Assembly (NCBI GenBank): GCA_045805265.1
Contig: JBJMLO010000024.1
Coordinates: forward strand, 124,001-188,000
DNA: 64,000 bases
Direction: 5' to 3'
From: JBJMLO01 sp045805265
GTDB lineage: Bacteria > Actinomycetota > UBA4738 > JACQTL01
The notes below the pieces were generated by a model. It had not been told where the DNA came from. It made no database searches and worked only from the letters and a program-made list of their open reading frames with translations. Made by a program: the position numbers and the translations under genes. This document shows, piece after piece, positions 16,801-26,619 of this stretch (the stretch's first letter is position 1; each line of letters starts with the position of its first letter).

Positions 16801-18513
16801 GTGCTCGGTCTCCGTCTCCTGAAGCGACCGTCCCTCCTCGCCGCCTCGATGACCCTGCTGGTCACGGGTCCGGCGGCCTCGATGGCGCGTGCGCAGGAGT
16901 CCCCGCCGCCGGGAGGGCCCCCCGCCGGGCCGCCCGCGATCTCGGCACAGGCGCACGACGACCTGCTGGCCGCGGGCCTCGCGGCAGCGAAGGAGGCGTC
17001 CGCGTTGGTGGAGCTCGGCGGGTTCGGCGCTGCCGTCGCCCGGATCGCCTCGGCCACCGAGCCGCTGCGTTCTTCCGGCACCGACCGCGACTCGGCGCTC
17101 GACAGGCTGGATGCACGGGATGCGGAGGCCGCCACGCTCCTGACGACGCTGACCGGCGAGGAGGTGCCGCTTCCGCCGGACGCGACGGCCGTCCTGTCGC
17201 CGCTGAGCGAGGCCGACCTCGCCGCCGCGAGACAGGGAAGCGCCATCTCGATCCAGGCGGAGACGTACGTCCTGGCCCTCGACGAATTGCTCCTGCAGGG
17301 CGGCGGGGCGCCCACCGGCCCACCGGACCCGGCGGCCATCGCGGCCGCGCTGCCCGGCCAGGGCGGCGGGGGTTCAGGGACGCCGTGGCTTCCCGTGGCC
17401 GTCGTCGTGGCGGTGATCGCGCTCGCAATGTCGTTCCTCGTTCGAACGCTTCGGGGGCGCGCCCGGACCCCCTCCACCGGCTCGCGCATCCCATCGGTCG
17501 CACCGGCCGCGGAGCCGCGATGGGCCCATCGCCCGGGTGGGCCGCAGGACGGGATCGACGAGCTGCTCGAGGTGAGCAGGCGGCTCACCGGCGCGACCGC
17601 GTCCGGCGACATCGAACGCGCCATCGTCCGGGAGGCCGTTGGCCTCGTGGGGGCGACCGCCGCCGCGGTGGTCCGCAGGATCGACGAACGGCTGGTCGTC
17701 GGGCACCAGAGCCAGCCCGACCTCCTGGTGGTGGAGCGGCTCGCGGAGGGCATGGTCGGCCGTGTCTCGGAGACCGGGCAGCCCGTGGTCCAGGTGAGCG
17801 CGACCGAGCCCGCCGTGCGGTTCCTGCCCGTGTCCCTGGCCGCCGTTCCGCTGGTGGGGGGAGGCCGGGTCGACGCCGTCCTGGTGCTGGTCCGCAGTCC
17901 GAACGTCCCGTTCGAGGCCAGGGATCGCGACCGCCTGATGGCGCTGGCCCCGGTAGCCGCCGCGGCCCTCCAGAGCGCTCGCCAGGCCGCCGCGGCGGTC
18001 GAGGACAGCCTCGTCGACTCCCTGACGGGCGTCGGGAACCGGCGGCGATTCGACGCCGAGCTCGCGACCACGCTGTCGCAGGCGAACGGCCGCCCGAGCT
18101 CGCTGATCATGGTCGACCTCGACCGGTTCAAGACCGTGAACGACACGCACGGGCATCCAGCGGGCGACGCCCTGCTGCGCGAGACCGCGGAGATCCTCCG
18201 CGAGACCGTCCGGCCCGGGGACGCGGTGTACCGCTACGGCGGGGAGGAGTTCGTCGTCGTGCTTCCGGACACGCCGCCGGCGGTCGCCGCCCAGGTCGCC
18301 GAACGGCTCCGTTCCGCCATCGCCGGGCGGGCGTTCCACGCGGGGGCGGCGGGGCGGCTCTCGGCGACCGCATCGTTGGGGGTTGCGGCCTCCGTCGACG
18401 GAGACGCGTCCGGCCTGGTCGCCCGGGCCGACGCGGCCCTGTACCGGGCGAAGGAGGCGGGCAGGAACCGAGTCGTGGCGACCGAGGTCGAGCTCACCGC
18501 CACGCCCGACTGA
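16801..18513 (+). CDS. Membrane-anchored GAF-GGDEF diguanylate cyclase
   Basis: 570 residues. N-terminal signal sequence (cleavage near ARAQ), a Pro/Ala-rich extracytoplasmic helical region (30-190), and a TM helix (WLPVAVVVAVIALAMSFLV, about 198-216). A GAF-like sensor domain (about 245-395) and a C-terminal GGDEF domain (about 400-560) follow. The active-site loop is GGEEF (480-484), a catalytically competent variant. RPGD five residues before it matches the inhibitory I-site RxxD. LVDSLTGVGNRRRFD and ADAALYRAKEAGRNRV are family signatures. It should make c-di-GMP from GTP with product inhibition, tuned by an external or GAF-bound signal. GTG is the only plausible start. Confidence 0.9.
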   Translation: MLGLRLLKRPSLLAASMTLLVTGPAASMARAQESPPPGGPPAGPPAISAQAHDDLLAAGLAAAKEASALVELGGFGAAVARIASATEPLRSSGTDRDSALDRLDARDAEAATLLTTLTGEEVPLPPDATAVLSPLSEADLAAARQGSAISIQAETYVLALDELLLQGGGAPTGPPDPAAIAAALPGQGGGGSGTPWLPVAVVVAVIALAMSFLVRTLRGRARTPSTGSRIPSVAPAAEPRWAHRPGGPQDGIDELLEVSRRLTGATASGDIERAIVREAVGLVGATAAAVVRRIDERLVVGHQSQPDLLVVERLAEGMVGRVSETGQPVVQVSATEPAVRFLPVSLAAVPLVGGGRVDAVLVLVRSPNVPFEARDRDRLMALAPVAAAALQSARQAAAAVEDSLVDSLTGVGNRRRFDAELATTLSQANGRPSSLIMVDLDRFKTVNDTHGHPAGDALLRETAEILRETVRPGDAVYRYGGEEFVVVLPDTPPAVAAQVAERLRSAIAGRAFHAGAAGRLSATASLGVAASVDGDASGLVARADAALYRAKEAGRNRVVATEVELTATPD

Positions 18514-18606
18514 CCCGAGAGCGGGCAGCGGAACCTCGCCACCACACCGCGTGATCGCCGATGTCGCCAGGACGCGGCCCGACGGCGGAGGCCAGAACCC
18601 ACTGTG

Positions 18607-18612
18607 TAGAAT
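18607..18612 (+). promoter_or_regulatory. -10 hexamer of leaderless gene
   Basis: TAGAAT lies 8 nt before the ATG at 18621 with no ribosome site between. Confidence 0.55.
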
Positions 18613-18620
18613 CCCGCGCG

Positions 18621-19301
18621 ATGCGCTGGCCGCGGTCCCGTGTCGCCCTTCGGCTCGCCGTGTTCGCGGGTCTGCTGCTCGCGGTGCTCGCTGTTCCGCT
18701 CGCCGCGTCGGCCCAGGTCACCATCGGTCCCACCGACGTCATCACCAAGGAGACCGGCGGCTGGGTCTACTGGATGGCCGAAGGCGCAATCATCCTGGGC
18801 GGCGCCGTCCTGCTGTTCCTGGGCGCGATGTACCTCCGGTTCGCGCCGCGGTTCCAGCACCAGGAGGAGGAGGCGCCGCGGGCCGGGCGCCCCGGACGTC
18901 CCGGGCCCGAGACCGCGGTCGTGCTCCAGCGGTCGTGGCAGCAGGCCACGCCCCCGGCCGGCGTGCAGGCCGTGCCGGCGCCCCAGCCGGTCGCCGTGGC
19001 CGCTCCGGCGGCTCCCGCGGCCGCTCCCGCCCCCGCCGCGCCCGTAGGGGCCCCGGCTCCGGGCGGAGCAGCACCCGCCGCGGCAGCACCCGCCGCGGCA
19101 GCGCCCGCGGCCGCAGCGGCAGAACCGGCTGCACCCGCACCGGCGGCACCCCGGCCCAGGGAGCCGGTCCAGCTCGACCAGGAGACGTTCGACCGGGTGC
19201 TTGCCGAGGAGACCGCCAAGGGGACCAGCCAGCGGGTGGCCGAGGGTAGGGCACGTTCCGCCGCCGTCAAGGCCTGGCGCGCCAAGACCGGCAACGAGTA
19301 G
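18621..19301 (+). CDS. Small membrane protein with Ala/Pro-rich linker, function unknown
   Basis: 226 residues. A signal-like first helix (LRLAVFAGLLLAVLAVPLAASA), a short loop and a second TM helix (AEGAIILGGAVLLFLGAMYL) come first. A long Ala/Pro-rich low-complexity stretch (about 110-180) follows, then a charged C-terminal helical motif (LDQETFDRVLAEETAKGTSQ, then RVAEGRARSAAVKAW). I do not recognise a family for it. The linker would hold the C-terminal helix away from the membrane. The ATG at 18621 is chosen because of the leaderless -10 just upstream; a GTG or ATG at 18561 would add residues that spoil the signal sequence. Confidence 0.7.
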   Translation: MRWPRSRVALRLAVFAGLLLAVLAVPLAASAQVTIGPTDVITKETGGWVYWMAEGAIILGGAVLLFLGAMYLRFAPRFQHQEEEAPRAGRPGRPGPETAVVLQRSWQQATPPAGVQAVPAPQPVAVAAPAAPAAAPAPAAPVGAPAPGGAAPAAAAPAAAAPAAAAAEPAAPAPAAPRPREPVQLDQETFDRVLAEETAKGTSQRVAEGRARSAAVKAWRAKTGNE

Positions 19302-19450
19302 TCCGGCCAGCAACCGGCTCGGGCTCGCGACCTCGCTCGCCTCGGCCTCGCGGAACCCTTGTTCCGGTCCCATTCGGGGAACCGTGGAGTAGTCTGGCCG
19401 GCGAGCCATCTCCAATCCCGAAGGGAGGAAGGGCGCGTCCGCGCCGACAC

Positions 19451-20548
19451 GTGGAAGCCGTCGACTGGGCAATGCACGACCGCGACCGGGCCTCGGGACT
19501 GGTCGACTGGAAGCTGGCGTCGACGATCGGAGCCCGCCTCACCGGCGGAGGGCCCCGCCTTTCCGCCGCCGAGCAGTCCCGCATCACCCTGGACTTCACC
19601 GAGCTCGTACCGGCCGCCGAGGACATGGTCGTCGAGTTCACTGGCCTGGCCCCGGAGGGCTCCAAGGCCCGCGCGTGGGTGATGAGCCGCAGCCAGTGGA
19701 TCGACCAGAACCTGAAGGGGTTCCAGGCGGTCCTCGAGCCGCTCGCCGCGCGGGTCCTCGGCAAGAAGGGCCAGAGCGGAACGATGCGCCGCAAGGGCCT
19801 CGGGCTGCAGGTCGGGCTGCTGATGGGCTATGTCTCCCGGAAGGTCCTCGGCCAGTACGACCTGTTCCTGCCGCCGGACGACACGGGGATGCTGTACTTC
19901 GTCGGCCCCAACGTCGTCGCCGTGGAGCGGCGCCTGCGGTTCCATCGCCGCGAGTTCCGCCTGTGGCTGTCGCTGCACGAGGTCGCCCACCGGGTCCAGT
20001 TCGGATCGGTGCCCTGGCTGCGGAACCACCTCACGGGGCAGGTCGACGCCTACCTGGACTCGGTCGAGCTCGATTCGAAGCGCGTCGTCGAGGCGCTGAA
20101 GCGCGCCGTCGAGGAGATCCGGTCCGGCGCCCGGCGCGGGCAGGACCTCATCTTCCTGTTCATGACGCCGGAGCAGCGGACGATCCTCGAGCGGGTCCAG
20201 GCGCTGATGTCCCTGCTCGAGGGCCACGCGAACTACGTGATGGACACGGTCGGCGCCGAGCGGGTGCCGGGCGCGGAACGCATGCGCCGTGGCCTGCACG
20301 AGCGCCGGAAGTCCTCGGGGGTCGAGCGGAGCTTCCAGCGGCTGATCGGCTTCGAATCGAAGGTCCGCCAGTACGACGTCGGCGAACGGTTCGTGGCCGC
20401 AGTCGTCGATCGGGTGGGGATGGGCGGGTTCAACACCGTGTGGGAAACGCCGGAGAACCTCCCGAGCCTCGAGGAGGTCATGGCGCCCGACCGGTGGCTC
20501 GAGCGGGTTCGCCCGGAGTCCCAGCCCCCGCCCGCACCCGGCTCCTGA
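19451..20548 (+). CDS. Zinc-dependent metalloprotease-like protein (DUF2342, 'F420 biosynthesis-associated')
   Basis: 365 residues of the DUF2342 zincin family, widespread in Actinomycetota and often annotated as coenzyme-F420-biosynthesis associated although its substrate is unknown. The zinc motif HEVAH is at about residues 176-180 ([13 protein letters not shown]). [15 protein letters not shown], a family-conserved stretch, is near residue 258. It sits directly before tilS, as in mycobacteria. The start is uncertain: GTG 19451 lies too far from the nearest purine-rich stretch (19423-19432), and ATG 19472 is a possible alternative. TAGTCT at 19390-19395 could be the -10 of this operon. Confidence 0.87.
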   Translation: MEAVDWAMHDRDRASGLVDWKLASTIGARLTGGGPRLSAAEQSRITLDFTELVPAAEDMVVEFTGLAPEGSKARAWVMSRSQWIDQNLKGFQAVLEPLAARVLGKKGQSGTMRRKGLGLQVGLLMGYVSRKVLGQYDLFLPPDDTGMLYFVGPNVVAVERRLRFHRREFRLWLSLHEVAHRVQFGSVPWLRNHLTGQVDAYLDSVELDSKRVVEALKRAVEEIRSGARRGQDLIFLFMTPEQRTILERVQALMSLLEGHANYVMDTVGAERVPGAERMRRGLHERRKSSGVERSFQRLIGFESKVRQYDVGERFVAAVVDRVGMGGFNTVWETPENLPSLEEVMAPDRWLERVRPESQPPPAPGS

Positions 20549-20559
20549 GGACTCGGACC

Positions 20560-21561
20560 ATGTCCCGTCGACCGCCGGCGGTGGCCAGGGTTCTGGAGCG
20601 CGTCACCGCTACCGCCCGCGAGCACGAGATGTTCGCTGCCGGCGACCTCGTGCTGGTCATGGTCTCCGGCGGCCCCGACTCGACGTGCCTCCTGCAGTCC
20701 CTGCACCTGCTCCGGCGCCTGCTGCGGATCCGTCCGATGGCCATGCACTTCGACCATGGCCTGCGCCCCGACAGCGCGCGGGATGCAGGCTACGTCCGGC
20801 GTCTGGCGACGCGACTCGGGCTGCCGTTCGTCCTCCGGTCCGCGGCGGGGACGGCCCCGCAGCGCGGCGAGTCCGTGGAGGCCTGGGCCAGGACGGTGCG
20901 GTACGCGGCCGCGACGGACGCCGCGCACGAGGCCGGCGCCGCCCGCATCGCGGTCGGTCACACGCTGGACGACCAGGCCGAGACCGTGCTCATCCAGCTG
21001 ATCCGCGGGGCTGGACCGCACGGCATCGCCGGTATGCGGCCCGCCGGGCGGCAGATGGTCCGCCCCCTGATCGACGTCCGCCGGTCGGAGGTGGAGGCGT
21101 TCTGCCGGTCGCTCCGGCTCCGGCCCCGCCACGACCCGACGAACGCCGAGACCCGGTACCTGCGCAACGCCATCCGGTTGGAGGGCCTGCCGGCCCTGGA
21201 GCGGGCCACCGGCCGCGACGTGAAGGGGCCCATCGCGCGCACGGCCCGGCTCCTGCAGCGCGAGCTCGACCTGTTCGGGCGGCCGGCCCGGCCGGACGGA
21301 GAGTCGAGGCTGGCGGAGCGGGTGGACGACGGCTTCCTGCTGTTCCTGCAACGCGTCCCCGACGAGGCCTTCTCGGCCCGACTGGTGGCGTCGATCCTTC
21401 GCGAGCTCGACGCGCCCGCGACCGAGGCATCCATCGGCGCCGTCCTGGATCTCGCCAACGGTCGGCCCGGCCGCCGGCGTCAGCTGGGTGGGGGATTGAT
21501 CGCCGTGCGGGACAAGGAGTACATTCGTCTTTCCCGAACTTCCCCCGGGGACGTTCCGTAG
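20560..21561 (+). CDS. tilS: tRNA(Ile)-lysidine synthase
   Basis: 333 residues. Uses ATP to attach lysine to C34 of tRNA-Ile(CAU), switching decoding from AUG to AUA; essential in bacteria. The PP-loop [16 protein letters not shown] near residue 35 and the downstream [18 protein letters not shown] and RYLRNAIR are family signatures. The ATG follows a GAGGA site 11 nt past the DUF2342 stop. At 333 residues it is a short TilS, as is usual in actinobacteria, which lack the full C-terminal domains of E. coli TilS. hpt follows 26 bp later. Confidence 0.95.
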   Translation: MSRRPPAVARVLERVTATAREHEMFAAGDLVLVMVSGGPDSTCLLQSLHLLRRLLRIRPMAMHFDHGLRPDSARDAGYVRRLATRLGLPFVLRSAAGTAPQRGESVEAWARTVRYAAATDAAHEAGAARIAVGHTLDDQAETVLIQLIRGAGPHGIAGMRPAGRQMVRPLIDVRRSEVEAFCRSLRLRPRHDPTNAETRYLRNAIRLEGLPALERATGRDVKGPIARTARLLQRELDLFGRPARPDGESRLAERVDDGFLLFLQRVPDEAFSARLVASILRELDAPATEASIGAVLDLANGRPGRRRQLGGGLIAVRDKEYIRLSRTSPGDVP

Positions 21562-21587
21562 GCCCGCTCGAAGAGGGGGGAGAAGAC

Positions 21588-22217
21588 ATGGATCTCCGGC
21601 TCGCGTCGCCGCCCGTCGGTTCGCAGATCGAGCACACGCTTCCTAGACTGCTCGCTCACGTGCCGGCCCTGGAAGACGACATCGAGAAGGTCCTGATCTC
21701 CGAGGAGGAGATCCAGGCCACGGTTCGCCGGCTGGGTGACGAGATCACCCGCGACTACGCCAACCGGGACCTGCTGCTGGTCGGGGTGCTCAAGGGCGCG
21801 TTCGTGCTGATGGGCGACCTGTCGCGGAACATCCGGCTGCCGCTGCAATTCGACTTCATGGCGGTGTCGTCGTACGGCGCGGCGACCAAGACGTCCGGCG
21901 TGGTCCGGATCCTCAAGGACCTCGACCACGAGATCGAGGGGCGCAACGTCCTCCTGGTCGAGGACATCGTCGACTCCGGGCTGACGCTCGCGTACCTGCT
22001 GAAGAACCTCCGCACTCGTCGCCCGGCCTCGCTCGAGGTGTGCGCCCTGCTCCACAAGACCGCCATGCAGAAGGTGGACGTGAACCTGAAGTACGTGGGG
22101 TTCGAGATCCCGCCGGAGTTCGTGGTCGGCTACGGCCTCGACTACGGGGAACGGTTCCGGAACCTGCCGTACGTCGCCACCCTCAAGCCCGCGGCCTACC
22201 AGGACTCGCCGGACTAG
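21588..22217 (+). CDS. hpt: Hypoxanthine phosphoribosyltransferase
   Basis: 209 residues. Purine salvage: converts hypoxanthine or guanine plus PRPP to IMP or GMP. The PRPP-binding signature [18 protein letters not shown], the loop [21 protein letters not shown] and the C-terminal [17 protein letters not shown] are diagnostic. It carries about 30 extra N-terminal residues before the usual start ([13 protein letters not shown]). The strong GGGGGGAGAAG site supports ATG 21588. The tilS-hpt-ftsH order matches other actinobacteria. Confidence 0.96.
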   Translation: MDLRLASPPVGSQIEHTLPRLLAHVPALEDDIEKVLISEEEIQATVRRLGDEITRDYANRDLLLVGVLKGAFVLMGDLSRNIRLPLQFDFMAVSSYGAATKTSGVVRILKDLDHEIEGRNVLLVEDIVDSGLTLAYLLKNLRTRRPASLEVCALLHKTAMQKVDVNLKYVGFEIPPEFVVGYGLDYGERFRNLPYVATLKPAAYQDSPD

Positions 22218-22264
22218 CGCCCCCGGTGGGGAACGCGGGCGGCGGCGATCCCGTCCAACCCGTC

Positions 22265-22675
22265 ATGCGCAGGATTCTCCCCGTTCTGTACGCGCTCTTC
22301 GCGCTGGCCGGGTGCGCCCGGCAGGGCTCGAACGCGGTCGGCGACCCCGGCGGGACGCGTCCCGCCTTCGACTCGGGCATCCGGGGCATCGCGGTGGCGG
22401 GGCCGCAATGTCCCGTCGAACGGGCGGGGAGCCCGTGCCCCGACAAGCCCATCGCCGCCCAGATCGACGTCGAGGCCCCGAACGGCGACGTCGTCACGCA
22501 CGTCCGGTCGGACGCCCACGGCAGGTTCGAGGTGGCCCTGCAACCGGGGCGCTACACGCTCGCCCCGCGGCCGCCCTCCGACTCGGGATTCCCGTACGGC
22601 AAGCCGCTCGACGTCGTCGTGCGGTCGCACCGGTTCACCAGGGTCACCGTCACCTACGACACCGGCATCCGGTAG
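22265..22675 (+). CDS. Predicted lipoprotein with carboxypeptidase-regulatory-like fold
   Basis: 136 residues. An N-terminal lipobox (LYALFALAGC) marks a lipoprotein anchored to the membrane outer face. The mature part has a small beta-sandwich-like pattern, DIEAPNGDV-type strand then SDAHGRFEVALQPGRYTL, recalling carboxypeptidase-regulatory or transthyretin-like domains. Two Cys flank a short loop (PQCPVERAGSPCPD). No enzyme motif is visible. It starts 48 nt after hpt without a strong ribosome site, so it may be read from the hpt transcript. Confidence 0.72.
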   Translation: MRRILPVLYALFALAGCARQGSNAVGDPGGTRPAFDSGIRGIAVAGPQCPVERAGSPCPDKPIAAQIDVEAPNGDVVTHVRSDAHGRFEVALQPGRYTLAPRPPSDSGFPYGKPLDVVVRSHRFTRVTVTYDTGIR

Positions 22676-22891
22676 GGCTCGGCCCGGCGTCCAGAACCGA
22701 ACGCTGGCCCGGAACGTATTTCCGCAGGTGAGAGGCCTGATCGAGGGCCTCGCTCCGGAGGTGATGTCGGACCCCTGTGCTACCATCGGCTCAGGCAGGG
22801 GGACGGGGCCTCCGCCTTCTTTCGTGCACGCAGGAGACTTCTCACGGACCGGCCCGACACCGTTTTCAGACGACTCCTCCGCGGCCCACTG

Positions 22892-24799
22892 GTGTGGGTC
22901 CTGCTCGTGCTGGTCGCGCTGTGGGTGTTCATCGCGTTCTCTTCGAACAGCAAGACCGCGGAGAAGGTCACCCAGTTCCGCTTCGAGCAGCTGGTGGCCG
23001 GTGGCCAGGTCCGCAACGCCACCTTCCACGAGTCGTCCCAGGTTATCGACGGCGAGCTCCGCGACGGCCACGAGTTCCAGACCACGTACCTCGCGGACTC
23101 GGGCTCGGACCTCCAGGGCCTGCTGAAGCGGTTCGGCGTCCCCTTCCAGGTCGATCCCCAGAAGGGCAACGCCTGGCTGTCGTTGCTCGTGACGACCCTG
23201 CTGCCGGTCATCCTGATCGTGCTCGTGATCCTGTTCGTGATGAACCGCATGCAAGGCGGGGGTGCGCGGGTGATGTCCTTCGGCCGGTCCCGGGCCAAGG
23301 TCATGACCAAGGACCAGCCCAAGACGACGTTCGCCGACGTCGCCGGCGTCGACGAGGCCATCGAGGAGCTCGGCGAGATCAAGGACTACCTGAAGAACCC
23401 CGCCCGGTTCCAGGCCATGGGGGCCAAGATTCCGAAGGGCGTGCTGCTGTACGGCCCGCCGGGGACCGGCAAGACGCTGCTGGCCCGGGCGGTCGCCGGC
23501 GAGGCCGGGGTGCCGTTCTACTCGATCTCGGGCTCGGACTTCGTCGAGATGTTCGTGGGGGTGGGCGCGGCGCGCGTCCGCGACCTCTTCGAGCAGGCCA
23601 AGGGCGCGGCGCCGGCCATCGTGTTCATCGATGAGATCGACGCGGTGGGCCGCCATCGCGGCGCCGGACTGGGCGGCGGCCACGACGAGCGCGAGCAGAC
23701 CCTGAACCAGCTGCTGGTCGAGATGGACGGGTTCGACCAGCGGACCGCGGTGATCCTGATGGCGGCGACCAACCGGCCGGACATCCTCGATCCGGCGCTC
23801 CTCCGCCCCGGCCGGTTCGACCGGCACATCGTGATCGACAGGCCGGACATCGAGGGGCGCAAGGGCATCCTCCGCGTCCACGCCCGGGGCAAGCCCTTCG
23901 ACTCGACCGTGGATACCGACGTGGTGGCCCGGCGGACCCCGGGGTTCACGGGGGCCGACCTGGAGAACGTCATCAACGAGGCCGCGCTGCTGGCGGCCCG
24001 CCGCTCCAAGCGGGCCATCACGATGTCCGAGGTCGACGAGGCCATCGATCGCGTGCTGGCCGGGCCCGAGCGGCGCACCCGGATCATCTCGGACCGGGAG
24101 AAGCGCATCATCGCGTTCCACGAGGGGGGGCACGCGCTGGTGGCGTACCTCCTGCCGAACGCGGACCCGGTCCACAAGATCACGATCATCCCGAGGGGCC
24201 GCGCGCTCGGATACACGATGACCCTGCCCATGGAGGACAAGTTCCTGGTCACCCGGGAGGAGTTCATCGACGAGCTGGCGATGCTCCTCGGCGGGCGGGT
24301 GTCCGAGGAGATCGTCTTCGGCGACATCACGACCGGAGCCCAGAACGACCTGGAACGGGCCACGCAGATCGCCCGGCAGATGGTCACCGAGTACGGGATG
24401 TCCGACCTGTTGGGCCCCCTGATGCTGGGGCAGAAGCAGCACGAGGTGTTCCTGGGGCGCGATCTCTCGGCGCAGCCCGACTACTCGCCGCAGGTGGCGT
24501 TCGAGATCGACTCCGAGATCCGCCGGTTGATCGACGAGGCGCACGACGAGGCGCTCGAGATCCTCACCGACCACCGGCAGCACCTCGACAAGCTGGCCGA
24601 GGTCCTGATCGAGCGCGAGACGATCGACAAGGACGAGCTGGTCGCGATCCTCGAGGGGCTGATCAAGCGGCCCCAGCGCACCGGTGCGGCCGGCATGGCC
24701 GTGGCCCGGCGGATGAACCGCCCCGGCGGCGGCCCGGCGCCTTCTAGCGGGCCCGCGTCCGGCCCGGCACCCTCGAGCGGCCCCGCCCCGCTCCGCTGA
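22892..24799 (+). CDS. ftsH: ATP-dependent zinc metalloprotease FtsH
   Basis: 635-residue membrane-bound AAA+ protease that degrades damaged or unassembled membrane proteins and some regulators. Two TM helices (residues 1-16 and about 95-118) flank a small extracytoplasmic domain. The AAA module has Walker A GPPGTGKT (about 188), Walker B IVFIDEID, and the second region of homology [19 protein letters not shown]. The Zn protease motif HEGGH is near 410. The start is odd: GTG 22892 begins inside the first TM helix. In-frame codons upstream are open and read [10 protein letters not shown], a normal FtsH beginning, but contain no ATG, GTG or TTG before CAGGAG at 22831-22836. A non-standard start or a sequence error is possible. 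Confidence 0.95.
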   Translation: MWVLLVLVALWVFIAFSSNSKTAEKVTQFRFEQLVAGGQVRNATFHESSQVIDGELRDGHEFQTTYLADSGSDLQGLLKRFGVPFQVDPQKGNAWLSLLVTTLLPVILIVLVILFVMNRMQGGGARVMSFGRSRAKVMTKDQPKTTFADVAGVDEAIEELGEIKDYLKNPARFQAMGAKIPKGVLLYGPPGTGKTLLARAVAGEAGVPFYSISGSDFVEMFVGVGAARVRDLFEQAKGAAPAIVFIDEIDAVGRHRGAGLGGGHDEREQTLNQLLVEMDGFDQRTAVILMAATNRPDILDPALLRPGRFDRHIVIDRPDIEGRKGILRVHARGKPFDSTVDTDVVARRTPGFTGADLENVINEAALLAARRSKRAITMSEVDEAIDRVLAGPERRTRIISDREKRIIAFHEGGHALVAYLLPNADPVHKITIIPRGRALGYTMTLPMEDKFLVTREEFIDELAMLLGGRVSEEIVFGDITTGAQNDLERATQIARQMVTEYGMSDLLGPLMLGQKQHEVFLGRDLSAQPDYSPQVAFEIDSEIRRLIDEAHDEALEILTDHRQHLDKLAEVLIERETIDKDELVAILEGLIKRPQRTGAAGMAVARRMNRPGGGPAPSSGPASGPAPSSGPAPLR

Positions 24800-24824
24800 G
24801 GCGGCGTCTCCCCGGTCGGCGCGT

Positions 24825-24830
24825 TACCCT
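24825..24830 (+). promoter_or_regulatory. -10 hexamer of HAD-folE transcript
   Basis: TACCCT lies 9 nt before the ATG at 24840, with no ribosome site; likely leaderless. Confidence 0.5.
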
Positions 24831-24839
24831 CCTGATCCG

Positions 24840-25523
24840 ATGACCGATCGATGGGCCACCTTCGACGTGTACGGCACGCTGATCGACTGGGAGCTCGGGA
24901 TCGCGCAGGCCATGGCGGAGGTGTGGCCCGAGGCCGACGAGCCGACGATCGAGCGGTTGCTGGAGCGGTTCCACGAGGTCGAGCCCGAGATCGAGCAGGA
25001 CTCCGCGGCGCCGTACCGCGAGGTGCTCCGCGACTCGCTGGTCCGGCTGGCGGCGGACGAGCAGCTCCGGGTGCCCGCGGGGAGGGAGTTCGCCCTGGCC
25101 GAGTCGCTGCCGGGATGGCCGGCCTTCGACGAGGTCCCGGCCGCGCTCGCCGAGCTGAAGACGCGCGGGTGGAAGCTCGGCCTGCTGTCGAACACCGACC
25201 CGGACCTGCTGGCCGCCTCCGTCGGCCACCTTGGCGTCCAGCCGGACGTCACGGTCACCGCCGCGGACGCCGGTTCCTACAAGCCCGCCCACGGGCACTG
25301 GGACCGGTTCTTCGAGCGGACCGGCGCCGATCGCGATCGGTACGTTCACGTCGCCGCCAGCGCGTTCCACGATCTCTCGCCGTGCGCCGAGATGGGGCTC
25401 ACCGCGGTCTGGATCAACCGGCTGTCCGAGATCACGAACCTGCCCCGGTCGGCGGAGCTGCAGGACCTCCGCGAGCTGCCGGCGGCCCTGGAGGACATCG
25501 TCCCGGCCGAGGAATCCGCATGA
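24840..25523 (+). CDS. HAD-superfamily hydrolase, haloacid-dehalogenase (type II)-like
   Basis: 227 residues. The HAD motif I has Asp as nucleophile but Tyr at the +2 acid position ([11 protein letters not shown]), which is the haloacid-dehalogenase pattern. Motif II LLSNTD, motif III Lys in GSYKPAHG, and motif [19 protein letters not shown] follow. Substrate could be a 2-haloacid or a phosphate ester. It overlaps folE by an ATGA junction, so the two are translated together; a role as a pterin or folate pathway phosphatase is a guess from context only. Confidence 0.87.
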   Translation: MTDRWATFDVYGTLIDWELGIAQAMAEVWPEADEPTIERLLERFHEVEPEIEQDSAAPYREVLRDSLVRLAADEQLRVPAGREFALAESLPGWPAFDEVPAALAELKTRGWKLGLLSNTDPDLLAASVGHLGVQPDVTVTAADAGSYKPAHGHWDRFFERTGADRDRYVHVAASAFHDLSPCAEMGLTAVWINRLSEITNLPRSAELQDLRELPAALEDIVPAEESA

Positions 25524-26113
25524 CCAACCCGCCCGTGGAGCCTCGGTTCGACGCCGACAAGGTCCGGCGCGGCGTCCGGCTGCTGCTGGAGGGTGTCGGC
25601 GAGGACCCCGATCGCGAGGGGCTGTCCGAGACGCCGGGGCGGGTCGCCGAGATGTATCGCGAGATCCTGGCGGGAACCGGTCACGACCCGGCCGACGTGC
25701 TGACCGTGGTCAAGGGCGCCGGCCACGACGAGATGATCATGGTCCGCCACATCCCGCTGCACTCCACCTGCGAGCACCACCTCACCCCGTTCACCGGCGT
25801 GGCCCACGTCGCGTACATCCCGAACGCAGACGGCCGGATCACCGGCCTGTCGAAGATCGCCCGGGTCGTGGACCTGCTCTCCCGCCGCCTTCAGGTGCAG
25901 GAGCGGCTGACCACCCAGATCGCCGACGCTTTGGACGAGGGGTTGGAGCCGAAGGGTGTGTTCGTCGTGCTCGAGGCGGAGCACCTGTGCATGGCGATGC
26001 GGGGGATCAAGAAGCCGGGGTCGGTGACGGTCACGTCGGCCGTGCGGGGTCGGTTCCGGTCGGACGCCCGGACCCGGGCCGAGGCGATGAGCCTCACCCG
26101 CAGCGCGGACTGA
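25520..26113 (+). CDS. folE: GTP cyclohydrolase I
   Basis: 197 residues. Converts GTP to dihydroneopterin triphosphate, the first step of folate biosynthesis. The zinc and active-site signatures are intact: [30 protein letters not shown], and [11 protein letters not shown] with the second zinc Cys. The ATG overlaps the stop of the HAD gene (ATGA), and GAGGAA is the ribosome site. The next gene in the pathway, folP, is 2.6 kb downstream beyond an opposite-strand insertion. Confidence 0.97.
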   Translation: MTNPPVEPRFDADKVRRGVRLLLEGVGEDPDREGLSETPGRVAEMYREILAGTGHDPADVLTVVKGAGHDEMIMVRHIPLHSTCEHHLTPFTGVAHVAYIPNADGRITGLSKIARVVDLLSRRLQVQERLTTQIADALDEGLEPKGVFVVLEAEHLCMAMRGIKKPGSVTVTSAVRGRFRSDARTRAEAMSLTRSAD

Positions 26114-26120
26114 GGCCGGT

Positions 26121-26600
26121 TCAGCCCTCGTCGGGCAGCGCCGCGAGCGCCTCGCGGACGATCCGCCGCCAGTCGCGGGTGATCGTGGTCAGCGCCCGCT
26201 CGATGGCCGCCAAGCGGCGTTCGTCGATCCGTCCGCGCCTCGCGGCCACTTGCAGCTCGTCCTCGTCCTCGATCGTGAGCTCGCCGGTCGGGGTTACCAG
26301 CACGTCGACGTACAGGTCGGTGTACTCGACGGAGTCGTCGGCGATCCGAACGTCGTCCACGACATCGAAGCGGTGCAGGAGCACGTCGCCGTCCTTGGCG
26401 AGGAACCGGTAGAGGTTGTAGTTCCGGCGCCGCCAGAAGAACCCCAGCGTGGTGGCCCCCTTCGGGACGGGCCCGACCGCCACCGGGATCCGGAACGACA
26501 CGACCGCGATGTCCTCAGTCACCCGGACGGTCTCGCAATCGAAGCGTTCCTCGCTCCCGTCGAGGCGCCGCTTGATCTCGGTGAATCGGTTGGGGCCCAC
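26121..26600 (-). CDS. DUF402-domain protein
   Basis: 159 residues with a DUF402 domain. FFWRRRNYNLYRFL and the acidic YTDLYVDVLVTPTGELTIED segment are typical, and the conserved Asp/Glu residues could bind a divalent metal. Family members include nucleoside di/triphosphatases and RNA-binding FAU-1-like proteins; which applies here is unclear. The start is GTG 26600, with TACGCT exactly 6 nt upstream on the minus strand, so a leaderless transcript is likely. It lies tail-to-tail with folE, 7 bp apart, and is transcribed away from the anti-sigma-like gene's stop. Confidence 0.82.
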   Translation of the reverse strand: MGPNRFTEIKRRLDGSEERFDCETVRVTEDIAVVSFRIPVAVGPVPKGATTLGFFWRRRNYNLYRFLAKDGDVLLHRFDVVDDVRIADDSVEYTDLYVDVLVTPTGELTIEDEDELQVAARRGRIDERRLAAIERALTTITRDWRRIVREALAALPDEG

Positions 26601-26606
26601 CGATCG

Positions 26607-26612
26607 AGCGTA
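26607..26612 (-). promoter_or_regulatory. -10 hexamer of leaderless DUF402 gene
   Basis: TACGCT on the minus strand, 6 nt before GTG 26600. It forms part of the palindrome GAGCGTACGCTC. Confidence 0.5.
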
Positions 26613-26619
26613 CGCTCGG

